From the NCBI RefSeq assembly GCF_000763375.1, contig NZ_JPSY01000001.1:1612001-1676000 (forward strand): a stretch of 64,000 nucleotides of DNA, given 5' to 3'. The notes under the pieces were generated by a model. The model was not told the origin of the DNA and searched no databases. It saw only the letters and a program-made list of their open reading frames with translations. The stretch comes from Microbacterium profundi (GTDB lineage Bacteria; Actinomycetota; Actinomycetes; Actinomycetales; Microbacteriaceae). Each line of letters starts with the position of its first letter. The stretch's first letter is position 1. The position numbers and the translations under genes are program-made. Below, one piece after another: positions 26,284 to 34,860 of the stretch.

Positions 26284-26898
26284 ATGGCCGCGACGGCGAT
26301 CATGGCGTTCTGGGGAGTGTCGATGCTCTTCGTGATCACACCGGGTGCGGATTGGGCATACGCGATCTCCGCGGGTCTTCGCCGGCGCCCGGTTCCGGCG
26401 GTGCTCGGGATGGTGTCGGGGCATGCTGCAGCGACCATCATCGTCGCTGCAGGCATCGGTGCGCTGGTCGCGCGCCTCCCGCTCGCACTCGCGATCCTCA
26501 CTATCGCCGGTGCCCTGTACCTCGTGTGGCTCGGTGTGTCCACACTGCGTCAGCCCGCGATCGTCCGTGAGGGCACTCAACTGGTGGAGGCCTCCCCGGG
26601 GCGATGGGCGTTGAAGGGGTTCGGAATCAGCGGGCTCAACCCGAAGGTGTTCCTCCTTTTCCTCGCCATCCTTCCGCAGTTCACCCAGGCGACGTCGGCG
26701 TGGCCCCTCTCGTTGCAGATCGTGGTGCTCGGCGCTGTCCACACCGCCTCGTGCGCCGCCGTGTACTTCGCCGTCGCGTTCGGCGCGAACGCCGTCCTGG
26801 CATCCCGTCCGAGCGCGGCGCGGGTCGTCAGCCAGATCTCGGGAGTCGCCATGATCGGTATCGGCGTCTTCCTGTTCGTCGAGCAGTTGCTGCCGTAG
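26284..26898 (+). CDS. LysE/RhtB-family amino-acid exporter
   Basis: A 204-residue integral membrane protein with about six hydrophobic segments. The family N-terminal motif FVITPGADW and the conserved GFGISGLNPKVFLLFLAILPQF segment are visible. It likely exports an amino acid or derivative; the specificity cannot be read. It is controlled by the divergent Lrp-type gene. Confidence 0.9.
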   Translation: MAATAIMAFWGVSMLFVITPGADWAYAISAGLRRRPVPAVLGMVSGHAAATIIVAAGIGALVARLPLALAILTIAGALYLVWLGVSTLRQPAIVREGTQLVEASPGRWALKGFGISGLNPKVFLLFLAILPQFTQATSAWPLSLQIVVLGAVHTASCAAVYFAVAFGANAVLASRPSAARVVSQISGVAMIGIGVFLFVEQLLP

Positions 26899-26999
26899 TC
26901 GACGCCGTACGATCCGAACATGACCGCCTACTTCGAGCGCGGATCTCGGTGCAGAGCGTGACCGTCCGTCCGCGTTGACCCTGGCGCCGGGTGCGCGGA

Positions 27000-27470
27000 T
27001 CAGGCGGAGGGGAGCCTGATGGTTCCGGTGCCGGGGTGCTCGTGCGGCATGCGGTCGCGATCGTAGGTGATGTTCGAGTAGCCATGCGGCACGGGGTGCC
27101 CGTCCTCGCCGAGGCTGACGAAGACGATCTTCTCGATCGTGAGGATGCGCTTGCGCGTGATCATGTTGCGCACCACTGCGCGCATCGTGAGAGAGGTGCG
27201 ACCGAAATGCGTCGCGGTCAGGCCCATCTCGATGAGATCTCCCTGCAGGGCGGATGCCTCGAAGTTGATCTCCGAGATGAGCTTGGTCACCACACGGTAA
27301 TTGCCGAGCTGCACGATCGCGTAGATCGCGGCCTCCTCGTCGATCCACTTCAGCAGGCTGCCGCCGAACAGCGACCCGTTCGCGTTCAGATCCTCCGGAC
27401 GCACCCACTTGCGGGTGTGGAAGTTGATGCCGTCGTCAGAGGGGTTCCAGCCGGATGCGTGCTTCGCCAT
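27000..27470 (-). CDS. Acyl-CoA thioesterase (hotdog fold)
   Basis: A 156-residue hotdog thioesterase of the YciA/BFIT group. The active-site region DLNANGSLFGGSLLKWIDEEAA carries the Asn/Gly turn and the acidic pair typical of this family. It would cleave medium or long acyl-CoA. It stands alone between the LysE-like gene and the XRE regulator. Confidence 0.88.
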   Translation of the reverse strand: MAKHASGWNPSDDGINFHTRKWVRPEDLNANGSLFGGSLLKWIDEEAAIYAIVQLGNYRVVTKLISEINFEASALQGDLIEMGLTATHFGRTSLTMRAVVRNMITRKRILTIEKIVFVSLGEDGHPVPHGYSNITYDRDRMPHEHPGTGTIRLPSA

Positions 27471-27528
27471 TGTTCAAGCGTAGAAGGCCGATGATTCCGG
27501 AATGTTTCGAGGTCGGGGCTCGTGCGCT

Positions 27529-28404
27529 TCACGCCTCTGGGTGCACCGGCACCTCTGCCGCGGCATCCGTCGCCGCCCAGCTGGCGAGCAGCTTCAGTTT
27601 CTCTTCCGACGGCGTCCCCGGCTCTGCGGTGTACGTCGACAGCTGCAGTCCAGGGTCTGCCGGCAGTTCGAATGCTTCGTAGGTCAGCTCGAACTCACCG
27701 AACGTCGGGTGATTGATCCGCTTCACCCCGGTGCGGTGGTACTTCACGTTGTGTGCCGCCCAGAGAACGCGGAACCGCTCGCTTCGTGTCGACAGTTCGC
27801 CGACCAGATCGGTGAGCCTCTTGTCGTAGGGGTTGCGGCCTGCTTCGCCGCGCATCGTCGCGACGAGGTCCTGGGTGTTGCGCTCCCAGTCGGGGTAGAA
27901 GTCCTGCGCCGCGGGATTCAGGAAGGCGAAGCGCGCGCTGTTGGGCTCGTGCTCGGCGAACAGCGGTGCGTACAGTGCGCGGCCGAGCGCGTTCGCGCCG
28001 AGATAGTCGAAATAGTTGTTGCGCACGAGCGCGGGCGCGCCGGTCATCGCGTCGAGCAGACGCTGGATGCTGGGGCGCAGACCGTCCGCCTTCTTGCGGG
28101 GTTTGCGCACCACCGGCGACGCGTTCGCCGTGCGGGCGAGATCGAACAGGTGGGCCGTCTCGGCATCGTCGAGCTGCAGTGCTCTGGCGAGCGCATCGAG
28201 CACGCTGTCGGATGCTCCGGAGAGATCGCCCCGCTCGAGCCGGGTGTAGTAGTCGACGCTGACTCCTGCGAGCATCGCGACCTCTTCACGGCGGAGACCC
28301 GGCACGCGGCGGTTGCCGCCGTATGCGGGCAGTCCTGCCAGGTCGGGGGTGATGCGTGCGCGCCTCGTGGAGAGGAACTCGCGCACTTCGCTGCGGGTGT
28401 CCAT
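27529..28404 (-). CDS. XRE-type regulator with MmyB-like ligand-binding domain
   Basis: A 291-residue protein. The N-terminal HTH (RVPGLRREEVAMLAGVSVDYYTRLERG, residues about 33-60) is followed by a PAS-like MmyB ligand domain (WAAHNVKYHRTGVKRINHPTFGEFEL). The family is common in actinobacteria, typically as a repressor of a divergent redox or efflux gene. The ATG at 28404 was chosen over the frame open to 28605, which would run into the opposite gene. It is divergent from the DHA2 MFS and redox cluster. Confidence 0.9.
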   Translation of the reverse strand: MDTRSEVREFLSTRRARITPDLAGLPAYGGNRRVPGLRREEVAMLAGVSVDYYTRLERGDLSGASDSVLDALARALQLDDAETAHLFDLARTANASPVVRKPRKKADGLRPSIQRLLDAMTGAPALVRNNYFDYLGANALGRALYAPLFAEHEPNSARFAFLNPAAQDFYPDWERNTQDLVATMRGEAGRNPYDKRLTDLVGELSTRSERFRVLWAAHNVKYHRTGVKRINHPTFGEFELTYEAFELPADPGLQLSTYTAEPGTPSEEKLKLLASWAATDAAAEVPVHPEA

Positions 28405-28445
28405 GCTCCGAAGGTACGCCGCCTCGCCGCGATGAGGGAGGCACT

Positions 28446-28473
28446 GGCAGTACCGGGAACACGCGCCACTGCC
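28446..28473. promoter_or_regulatory. Dyad GGCAGT-N16-ACTGCC
   Basis: Perfect 6-bp arms centred in the 100-bp gap between the divergent XRE/MmyB gene and the MFS gene. It is a candidate operator for the XRE protein. Confidence 0.4.
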
Positions 28474-28504
28474 TGGAATGTGCGGGCGCGAGTGGAATGG
28501 ATCC

Positions 28505-30010
28505 ATGACCAGAACGCGGAACCCCGGCACGAGGAACCCCGGCACGAACAACCCCGGCACGAACAACCCCGGCTCGAGGAACACTGCAGCGATCCTGACG
28601 ATCATCCTCGTCAGCTACTTCATGATCCTGCTCGACAACTCGGTGATCTTCACCGCGCTGCCCTCCCTGGCGGTCGACCTCGGTCTCGCACCCGCGGAGC
28701 TCGCGTGGGTGCAGGACGCCTACACGCTCGTCTTCGGCGGGCTTCTGCTGCTCGGCGCCAGGGCCGGCGACATCCTCGGTCGCCGTCGGGTCTTCGTCTT
28801 CGGTCTGGCCGTCTTCTCGATCGCATCCCTGCTGATCGCCCTCGCCCCGACGGCATGGATGCTCATCGCCGCGCGCGCACTGCAGGGCGTGGGCGCCGCG
28901 ATCGTCGCTCCCTCGGCGCTGTCGCTGCTCACCGCGAGCTTCGAGGGGGCGGCACGTGACAGGGCGGTCGCCTGGTATGCCGCCACTGCCGGGATCGGCG
29001 CAAGCCTCGGGATGCTGGTCGGCGGTGCCGCCGCGACACTGCTGAGTTGGCGCGCTGGATTCTGGATCAACGTGCCCATCGGCATCGCGATGATCGTGCT
29101 CGCCCCGCGGTTCCTGCCCGAGACTCCGACATCTCCGGGTCGTTTCGATGCCACCGGCGCCATCACCTCCACACTCGGCATCGGTGCGCTGGTGTTCGCT
29201 CTGCTGCACGGCACTGACGCCGGCTGGGGCGACCCGCTCACGCTCGCGTCGTTCGCTGCGGCGACAGCGCTCCTCCTCGTCTTCGTTCTCGCCGAATCGC
29301 GCGCCGCCCAGCCGATCATGCCACTGCGCCTCTTCAGCAGCCGCATCCGCACCGGCGCCTATCTCGTGCGCCTGACCTACCTCGGCGCGATGATCGGGTT
29401 CTTCTTCTTCACGACCCAGTTCCTCCAGGGCGTACTGGGATTCACCGCGCTGCAGGCAGGGCTGGCATTCCTGCCGATGACGGTGGTGAACTTCGTCGTC
29501 GCGATGGCGATCCCGCGGCTCGTCGCGCGGGTCGGCAACACCTGGCCGCTGGTCGTCGGCGTCGCGCTGACACTGGCAGGGATGCTGTGGCTCAGTCGCC
29601 TCGCGCCCGACAGTGCCTACGTCACCGGCGTCGCGCTTCCCATGCTCCTCATCGGCGCCGGGCAGGGTCTCGCGTTCGCCCCGATGACCACGTTCGGCAT
29701 ATCCGGCGCGACGACGGCGGATGCCGGTGCGGCCTCCGGCGTCGTCAACACCTTCCATCAGGTGGGGATGTCTCTCGGCCTCGGCGTACTCGTCGCGGTG
29801 GCCGCGGCATCCGACGTCCAGGGCGAGGCCACGGAGACGGCACTGACCGGCGAGGTTTCGGCGGCGCTCACGGCCGCCGCCGTCCTGCTCGGCGTCGCGG
29901 TGATCCTCGTCCTGGCCCTGATCGTCCCGTCGAGACCCCGTATTCCCGTTGTGGGAGGCACTGTCAGCACCTCCCTTTCCACCCGACCCACCCGCACACT
30001 GGAAGCATGA
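28505..30010 (+). CDS. DHA2-family (EmrB/QacA) MFS drug exporter
   Basis: A 501-residue transporter with fourteen predicted helices. Motifs: LDNSVIFTALPSLAVDLG in helix 1, GGLLLLGARAGDILGRRRVF, and the drug-antiporter motif C region GIGASLGMLVGG. The first 26 residues are a polar NPGT-repeat tail. ATG 28505 was preferred to the longer GTG-type frame at 28478. It overlaps the aldo/keto reductase by 4 bp and heads the redox cluster. Confidence 0.9.
   Translation: MTRTRNPGTRNPGTNNPGTNNPGSRNTAAILTIILVSYFMILLDNSVIFTALPSLAVDLGLAPAELAWVQDAYTLVFGGLLLLGARAGDILGRRRVFVFGLAVFSIASLLIALAPTAWMLIAARALQGVGAAIVAPSALSLLTASFEGAARDRAVAWYAATAGIGASLGMLVGGAAATLLSWRAGFWINVPIGIAMIVLAPRFLPETPTSPGRFDATGAITSTLGIGALVFALLHGTDAGWGDPLTLASFAAATALLLVFVLAESRAAQPIMPLRLFSSRIRTGAYLVRLTYLGAMIGFFFFTTQFLQGVLGFTALQAGLAFLPMTVVNFVVAMAIPRLVARVGNTWPLVVGVALTLAGMLWLSRLAPDSAYVTGVALPMLLIGAGQGLAFAPMTTFGISGATTADAGAASGVVNTFHQVGMSLGLGVLVAVAAASDVQGEATETALTGEVSAALTAAAVLLGVAVILVLALIVPSRPRIPVVGGTVSTSLSTRPTRTLEA
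28517..28576 (+). repeat. Four 15-bp in-frame repeats encoding (R/N)NPG(T/S)
   Basis: Near-identical 15-bp units encode RNPGT, RNPGT, NNPGT and NNPGS in the cytoplasmic N-terminal tail of the MFS exporter. Such units readily vary in copy number by slippage. Confidence 0.85.
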
Positions 30011-30885
30011 CCATGAATCTCACCCTGAACAACGGCGTCGCCATGCCGGCCCTCGGCTTCGGCGTCTTCCAGGCCGCACCCGAAGAGACCGTCGCCGCTG
30101 TGAGCTCGGCTCTCGAGACCGGATACCGCCTTATCGACACCGCAGCCGCCTACGGCAACGAGCGAGAGGTCGGCGAGGCGATCCGCATCTCCGGCATCCC
30201 ACGCGACGAGATCTTCATCGAGACCAAGGTCTGGATCAGCGACTACGGATACGACGAGACCCTGCACGCCTTCGAGAAGTCGACCGGCAAGCTCGGCGTC
30301 GACCAGCTCGACCTGCTGATCCTGCACCAGGCGCTGCCGTCGCGCTTCGACCTGACCGCCGGTGCCTACAAGGCGCTCGAGACACTGCTCGCCGACGGCC
30401 GTGTCCGCGCCATCGGGGTCAGCAACTTCATGGTCGATCACCTGCAGCGGCTTGCCGCAGAGACGAGCATCGTCCCGGCGATCAATCAGATCGAGGTGCA
30501 CCCCTACTTCCAGCAGCGCGCGGTGCAGGCTGCGGATGCGGCGGCGGGAACCATCACGCAGGCGTGGTCGCCGATCGGCGGCATCACGGCGTACCGCCCG
30601 AACGGGGCATCCGCCTTCGACGACGAGACGCTGAAGGCGATCGCCGCGTCGTATGGAAAGTCCCCGGCGCAGGTGATGCTGCGCTGGCACCTGCAGCAGG
30701 GTCGCTCGGCGCTGCCGAAGTCGGTGCGCCCCGCGCGTATCGCCGAGAACTTCGATGTCTTCGACTTCGAGCTCACGGCGGAGCAGCTCTCGTCCATCGA
30801 TGCGCTCGATACCGATGTGCGTCGCGGACCTGAGCCCGCAGACATCACGCTCGAGAGCTTCGGACGGGAGATCCCGGAAGCATGA
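30007..30885 (+). CDS. Aldo/keto reductase
   Basis: A 292-residue AKR5-like NADPH oxidoreductase with the full tetrad: Asp44 and Tyr49 (DTAAAYGNE), Lys74 (ETKVW) and His107 (LILHQAL). The NADPH-binding region KSVRPARIAENFDVFDFEL is intact. These enzymes reduce aldehydes and ketones. It is translationally coupled to the upstream MFS gene by a 4-bp overlap. Confidence 0.92.
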   Translation: MTMNLTLNNGVAMPALGFGVFQAAPEETVAAVSSALETGYRLIDTAAAYGNEREVGEAIRISGIPRDEIFIETKVWISDYGYDETLHAFEKSTGKLGVDQLDLLILHQALPSRFDLTAGAYKALETLLADGRVRAIGVSNFMVDHLQRLAAETSIVPAINQIEVHPYFQQRAVQAADAAAGTITQAWSPIGGITAYRPNGASAFDDETLKAIAASYGKSPAQVMLRWHLQQGRSALPKSVRPARIAENFDVFDFELTAEQLSSIDALDTDVRRGPEPADITLESFGREIPEA

Positions 30886-30898
30886 CCCGCACGGCGGG

Positions 30899-30982
30899 CG
30901 ACACTCCGGGGTCGTATTCACAGATGTCGGGCGGATTCGCCCGAATGCGCCGACAGATGTGTTCCTGGCCCCCGGAGTGTCG
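30899..30982. mobile_element. 84-bp palindromic element with 13-bp perfect terminal inverted repeats (MITE/REP-like)
   Basis: CGACACTCCGGGG (30899-30911) is exactly repeated in inverse as CCCCGGAGTGTCG (30970-30982). The interior continues the symmetry (CACA...TGTCGG against its partner), and a TCGGGCG-GATT-CGCCCGA hairpin lies near its centre. The element begins 14 bp after the aldo/keto reductase stop and its right end runs into the FMN-binding lipoprotein gene. No clear target-site duplication was seen. Confidence 0.6.
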
Positions 30983-31410
30983 GCGACCGTCGGCGCCGTG
31001 ATCCTCGGTGCAGGGCTCGCGGGCTGCTCTGCCGCTCCGGACGACGGGGCAGCAACCGCGACGCCGGCCCCGACATCCACGGCAACCGAGGCCCCAGCGA
31101 CGGATGGTACACCGGCAATGGATTACACGGACGGCACCTACGAGGCGACCGGGTGGTACGGGTCGCTGCCGTCGCATCAGGACGTCACTCTCACTCTCGA
31201 GGCTGATGTGGTCATGGATGTCAGTCTCACCACACCGGCCGAGGATTCGACGTCGCTCGGACACCAGCAGCGCTTCGCCGAAGCGATCGATGCAGAGATC
31301 CTCGGCGTCGATATCGACAGCATCGCAATAGACCGGCTCGCAGGGGCCAGCGGATGCTCGGAGGGCTTCATGAGCGCCCTCGCCGAGATCAAGACCGCAG
31401 CCGCACCTGA
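30977..31410 (+). pseudogene. FMN-binding lipoprotein, probably damaged
   Basis: A lipobox (LGAGLAGC), a Thr/Ala/Pro linker and an FMN-binding-like domain (DGTYEATGWYG, then IDSIAIDRLAGAS and GFMSALAEIK) are readable in one frame from GTG 30977. That start lies inside the palindromic element and gives a signal peptide without the usual basic residues. A better n-region (MRRQ from ATG 30945) is in another frame; one more C in the CCCCC run at 30969-30973 would join them. The domain also runs through its expected end into the next gene as Arg-rich noise, while a TGA one frame away at 31408 fits a normal stop. Flavinylation-type Thr is replaced (ASGCS). Confidence 0.55.
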
Positions 31411-31427
31411 GACAACCAAGGGGAACC

Positions 31428-32186
31428 ATGACCACTCTGAACATCCTCCTCGTCGGCGGAACCGGAAGCATCGGCCGGCACGTCGCCCGCGTCGCACAGG
31501 CGGCTGGCCACAGCATCCGCATCCTCAGCCGCCGTGTCGGCGGCGAGAACACCGTCGTCGGCGACCTCACCGACCCGTCCACTCTCGTCGATGCCGCCCG
31601 CGACATCGACGCCGTCGTCTTCACGCAGGGCACGCATGGCGACGAGGCGGGCTACCGCGCCGTCGACTACGGCGGTGTGCGCGGCATCCTCGAGGCCATC
31701 GGTGACCGACCGGTGCGCATCGCGCAGATGACCGCGATCGGAGTGACCGGCCGCGACGGCGCATTCAATCGCTCGAACAAAGCGCACGACTGGAAGCGGC
31801 GGGCCGAGCGGCTCGTGCGCGCAAGCGGGCATCCGTACACGATCGTCCGCCCGGCATGGTTCGACTACAACGCCGACGACCAGCACGAACTGCACTTCCT
31901 TCAGGGCGACACTCGTCATGCGGAGAGCCCCGCGGACGGCGTGATCGCCCGATCACAGATCGCCGAGGTGCTGGTGGCCGCCTTGACGTCGGATGCCGCC
32001 GTCGGCAAGACCTTGGAACTCGTGGCAGAGCGCGGTCCGGCGCAGACCGACCTCGACCCGTTGTTCGCCGCGCTCGCTTCGGATGTGGAGCTGGATGGGG
32101 CGAAGGATGCCGACAACATGCCAGTCGACTCGGAGCCGGCCGACACCATCGCCGACCTCGAGCGGATCCGCGCCCTGCGGGGCTGA
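31428..32186 (+). CDS. NAD(P)-binding NmrA/SDR-like protein
   Basis: A 252-residue atypical short-chain dehydrogenase. The Rossmann motif is LLVGGTGSIGRHVA and the fold pattern ...VVGDLTDPSTLVDAA... TIVRPAWFDYN is typical of NmrA/YwnB-like proteins. It lacks a clear Tyr-x-x-x-Lys catalytic pair at the usual place, so it may sense redox state rather than catalyse. AAGGGGAA precedes the ATG. It lies in the redox cluster. Confidence 0.85.
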   Translation: MTTLNILLVGGTGSIGRHVARVAQAAGHSIRILSRRVGGENTVVGDLTDPSTLVDAARDIDAVVFTQGTHGDEAGYRAVDYGGVRGILEAIGDRPVRIAQMTAIGVTGRDGAFNRSNKAHDWKRRAERLVRASGHPYTIVRPAWFDYNADDQHELHFLQGDTRHAESPADGVIARSQIAEVLVAALTSDAAVGKTLELVAERGPAQTDLDPLFAALASDVELDGAKDADNMPVDSEPADTIADLERIRALRG

Positions 32187-32222
32187 GTAAGACCAAGACC
32201 TGACCGTAAGAAGGAGAACCAC

Positions 32223-33242
32223 ATGCGTGGAGTAGTCATGTACGGGCCCGGCGATGTCCGGGTGGAAGAGCGGGAGAGGCCGACCATCGCCCGGCCGACG
32301 GATGCCGTCATCAAGATCGCAGCGACCTGCATCTGCGGGTCCGACCTCTGGCCGTACCGCGGCACCGACGCGGTGCACGAGGCCCCGATGGGCCACGAGT
32401 ACGTCGGCGTCGTGGAAGAGATCGGCGCGGACGTCAACACGATCAAGGTCGGCGACTTCGTCGTCGGATCCTTCATGGCATCCGACAACACCTGCGAGAT
32501 CTGCCGGGCCGGATACCAGTCCCGCTGCGTGCACGTCGTGCCGATGGGGCAGTACGGAACGCAGGCGGAGTACAGCCTCGTCCCGCACGCCGACGGCACG
32601 CTCGTCGCGACCCCTGGACAGCCGGACGCCGACCTGATCCCGGCGCTGCTCGCTGCATCCGACGTGCTCGGCACCGGCTGGTTCGCCGCCGTCGTCGCGG
32701 AGGTCGGACCGGGCAAGACCGTCGCAGTCGTCGGTGACGGAGCCGTCGGGCTCCTCGGCATCCTGGCCGCGAAGGAGCTCGGCGCAGAGCGGATCATCGC
32801 GATGAGCCGGCACGCCGACCGTCAGGCGCTGGCGCGGAAGTTCGGCGCGACCGACATCGTCGAAGAGCGTGGAGACGAGGGCGTGGCGAAGATCAAGGAG
32901 CTCACGAACGGGCTCGGCGCGCACTCCGTGATCGAGGCGGTCGGCACTCAGGAGTCGATGATGCAGGCGATCCGCTCGACTCGCGCCGGCGGACACGTCG
33001 GCTATGTCGGCGTCTCGCACGACGTGGCGCTACCAGGCCAGGAGCTGTTCTTCTCCGGCGTGCACCTGCATGGCGGACCCGCACCGGTGCGTCGCTTCCT
33101 TCCCGAGCTCATCCAGCTCATCTGGGAGCGGAAGATCACACCCGGCGACGTGTTCGATCTGACGTTGCCGCTCGAAGACGCAGCCGAGGGGTACAAGGCG
33201 ATGGATGAGCGTCGCGCCACCAAGGTGCTGCTGACGGTCTGA
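32223..33242 (+). CDS. Zinc-dependent dehydrogenase (threonine/sorbitol-dehydrogenase-like MDR)
   Basis: A 339-residue medium-chain dehydrogenase. Catalytic zinc site ATCICGSDLW and GHEYVGVVEE; the structural loop has three cysteines only (CEICRAGYQSRC); nucleotide motif VVGDGAVGLLGI. It follows an AAGGAGAA site. It is part of the plus-strand redox cluster after the NmrA-like gene. Substrate unknown. Confidence 0.9.
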   Translation: MRGVVMYGPGDVRVEERERPTIARPTDAVIKIAATCICGSDLWPYRGTDAVHEAPMGHEYVGVVEEIGADVNTIKVGDFVVGSFMASDNTCEICRAGYQSRCVHVVPMGQYGTQAEYSLVPHADGTLVATPGQPDADLIPALLAASDVLGTGWFAAVVAEVGPGKTVAVVGDGAVGLLGILAAKELGAERIIAMSRHADRQALARKFGATDIVEERGDEGVAKIKELTNGLGAHSVIEAVGTQESMMQAIRSTRAGGHVGYVGVSHDVALPGQELFFSGVHLHGGPAPVRRFLPELIQLIWERKITPGDVFDLTLPLEDAAEGYKAMDERRATKVLLTV

Positions 33243-33266
33243 TTGACGAACGCCGAGAGGAGACCC

Positions 33267-33668
33267 ATGAACATCGAACCCCGCATCCCGACCGTCAAGA
33301 ACCCACCGGAGCAGTTCACCGGCGACGTCTGGTTCGACCCGATCATCGTTCCGCACGATGCTGATCAACGGATGTCCGGCGGACTGGTGCGCTTCGCGCC
33401 CGGTGCTCGGACAGCGTGGCACTCGCATGCGCGCGGACAGTATCTTCGGGTGACCGAGGGTGTCGCGCTCTGCGGCACCCGGGACGGCACCGTCGTGCAA
33501 GCCACGCCGGGTCAGACCATCTACACCCCACCGGGTGAAGAGCACTGGCACGGTGCGACAGGGGACTGCTTCATGCAGCACCTCGCGCTGCTCGAGGGAG
33601 CCGACGATCCGGCCGAGACGACGACCTGGCTCGAGCACGTCACCGACGAGGAGTATCGGCGCCGCTAG
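33267..33668 (+). CDS. Cupin, (R)-hydroxynitrile-lyase-like
   Basis: A 133-residue single-domain cupin. The metal ligands of bacterial manganese cupin hydroxynitrile lyases are seen as His52, His54, Gln58 and the second motif EEHWHG with His93/His95. The C-terminal DWMEHVTDE-like signature appears here as TWLEHVTDEEY. Related proteins are often found with aldehyde-reducing enzymes and their natural role is not settled. The ATG at 33267 follows GAGGAGAC; an ATG-like start at 33243 is less likely. Confidence 0.85.
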   Translation: MNIEPRIPTVKNPPEQFTGDVWFDPIIVPHDADQRMSGGLVRFAPGARTAWHSHARGQYLRVTEGVALCGTRDGTVVQATPGQTIYTPPGEEHWHGATGDCFMQHLALLEGADDPAETTTWLEHVTDEEYRRR

Positions 33669-33671
33669 TTC

Positions 33672-34643
33672 TCAGCCGGCGAGCTGCTCAGCGAGGAACG
33701 CGGCCTGGTTCTGCCACTGCAGACCCAGCCCGCCCTCGTGCTCGTTGAACGCGTACTCGGTGATGTCGGCGACTCCGCCCCAGCTGTTGCGTGCGGCGAA
33801 GACCGTCGAGGGCGGGCAGACCGGATCCATCAGGGCGACGGAGAACAGGGCGGGTGCCGTGGCTCTGCGCGCGAAGTTCACGCCGTCGAAGTACGACAGG
33901 GTCTCGAACACGCGCTCTTCGGTGCCGCGGTGGATCGAGAGGTACCGGACGATCTCGTTGTACGGGTCGCGTCCGGTCAGGCCGACTGCGCGCTCGAACT
34001 GGCAGAGGAACGGCACGTCGGGCATCGCGGCGATCAGGCCGGTGGAGAGTCCGGCGGCGGCGATCGCGATGCCTCCGCCCTGGCTTCCGCCGCACACGGC
34101 CACGCGCGCAGCGTCGACCCGGTCGAGGGAGCGGATGGCGTCGATCGCGAGCACGGCGTCGGTGTAGACGCGGCGGTAGTAGTAGCTGCTCGGATCCTCG
34201 ATCCCTCGAGTCATGAAGCCCGGCGCCGCCGGGCCTGAGCCGTGCGGGTCTGCCGTGATCCCGCCGGTTCCCCACGCGCTGCCCTGGCCGCGGGTGTCCA
34301 TGAAGAAGTGCGCATAGCCGGATGACGCCCACCCCAGGCGCTCGTGCGGCAGGCCGCGGCCTCCGCCGTAGCCGTTGAACTCCACGACCGCTGGCAACGG
34401 CTCATCGGTGTCTGCGGGCAGCAGCAGCCATCCGCCCACCGGATCGCCGCCGAAGCCGCTGAAGGTCACGTCGTACACCTCCACCGACTGCAGCGGGGAA
34501 TCGATGCGGCGAAGCTGGATGGGCTGCGCGGCCGCGCGGGATTCCTCGAGGGTCTGCTCCCAGAAGTCGTCGAAGTCCGCGGGCTCCGCGACATCGGGTC
34601 GATAGGAGCGGAGCTCCTCCAGCGGCAGATCGAAACGCGGCAT
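33672..34643 (-). CDS. CE7 acetyl-esterase (acetylxylan esterase / cephalosporin-C deacetylase)
   Basis: A 323-residue carbohydrate esterase family 7 protein. Family marks: DTRGQGS, the nucleophile Ser187 in CGGSQGGG, Asp273 in LMDPVCPPST and His302 in FNEHEGG. It deacetylates short acetylated xylo-oligosaccharides or similar esters in the cytoplasm; no signal peptide is seen. It is convergent with the cupin gene, only 3 bp apart. Confidence 0.92.
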   Translation of the reverse strand: MPRFDLPLEELRSYRPDVAEPADFDDFWEQTLEESRAAAQPIQLRRIDSPLQSVEVYDVTFSGFGGDPVGGWLLLPADTDEPLPAVVEFNGYGGGRGLPHERLGWASSGYAHFFMDTRGQGSAWGTGGITADPHGSGPAAPGFMTRGIEDPSSYYYRRVYTDAVLAIDAIRSLDRVDAARVAVCGGSQGGGIAIAAAGLSTGLIAAMPDVPFLCQFERAVGLTGRDPYNEIVRYLSIHRGTEERVFETLSYFDGVNFARRATAPALFSVALMDPVCPPSTVFAARNSWGGVADITEYAFNEHEGGLGLQWQNQAAFLAEQLAG

Positions 34644-34742
34644 CGCGGCATCCTTCTTCTCGGGGTAGGCGGCAGTTTATCGGCGCGGATGGGGGAGGCG
34701 GCGACGCCGCACCCGCCTCGGCGCGCTCATACGGATCTCCCG

Positions 34743-34762
34743 GTTCCCTAGAGGTGGGGAAC
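34743..34762. promoter_or_regulatory. Dyad GTTCCC-N8-GGGAAC before the coiled-coil gene
   Basis: Perfect 6-bp arms about 100 bp before the coiled-coil protein start, in the divergent 217-bp gap after the CE7 gene. Possible regulator site; nothing identifies the protein. Confidence 0.3.
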
Positions 34763-34860
34763 TCATTAGGCTGAGTACCGAGTTCGCAGCTCGATCCTCC
34801 CCCCATTTCTGCTAGCCGTCGCCTTCCCCCACTGACGCTGCGCGTCGCGAGGGTCGTTCG

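Noticed and set aside
26233..27408. 391-codon minus-strand frame opposite the LysE-like gene
   Set aside because: It crosses a well-supported exporter and the divergent promoter; composition is shadow-like.
28517..28576. Tandem repeats as a possible CRISPR array
   Set aside because: The 15-bp units have no spacers and lie in frame in a coding sequence. The 11-bp units at 62020 also lack spacers.
28286..29758. 490-codon open frame opposite the DHA2 MFS gene
   Set aside because: Shadow of high-GC coding; no ribosome site or family motif.
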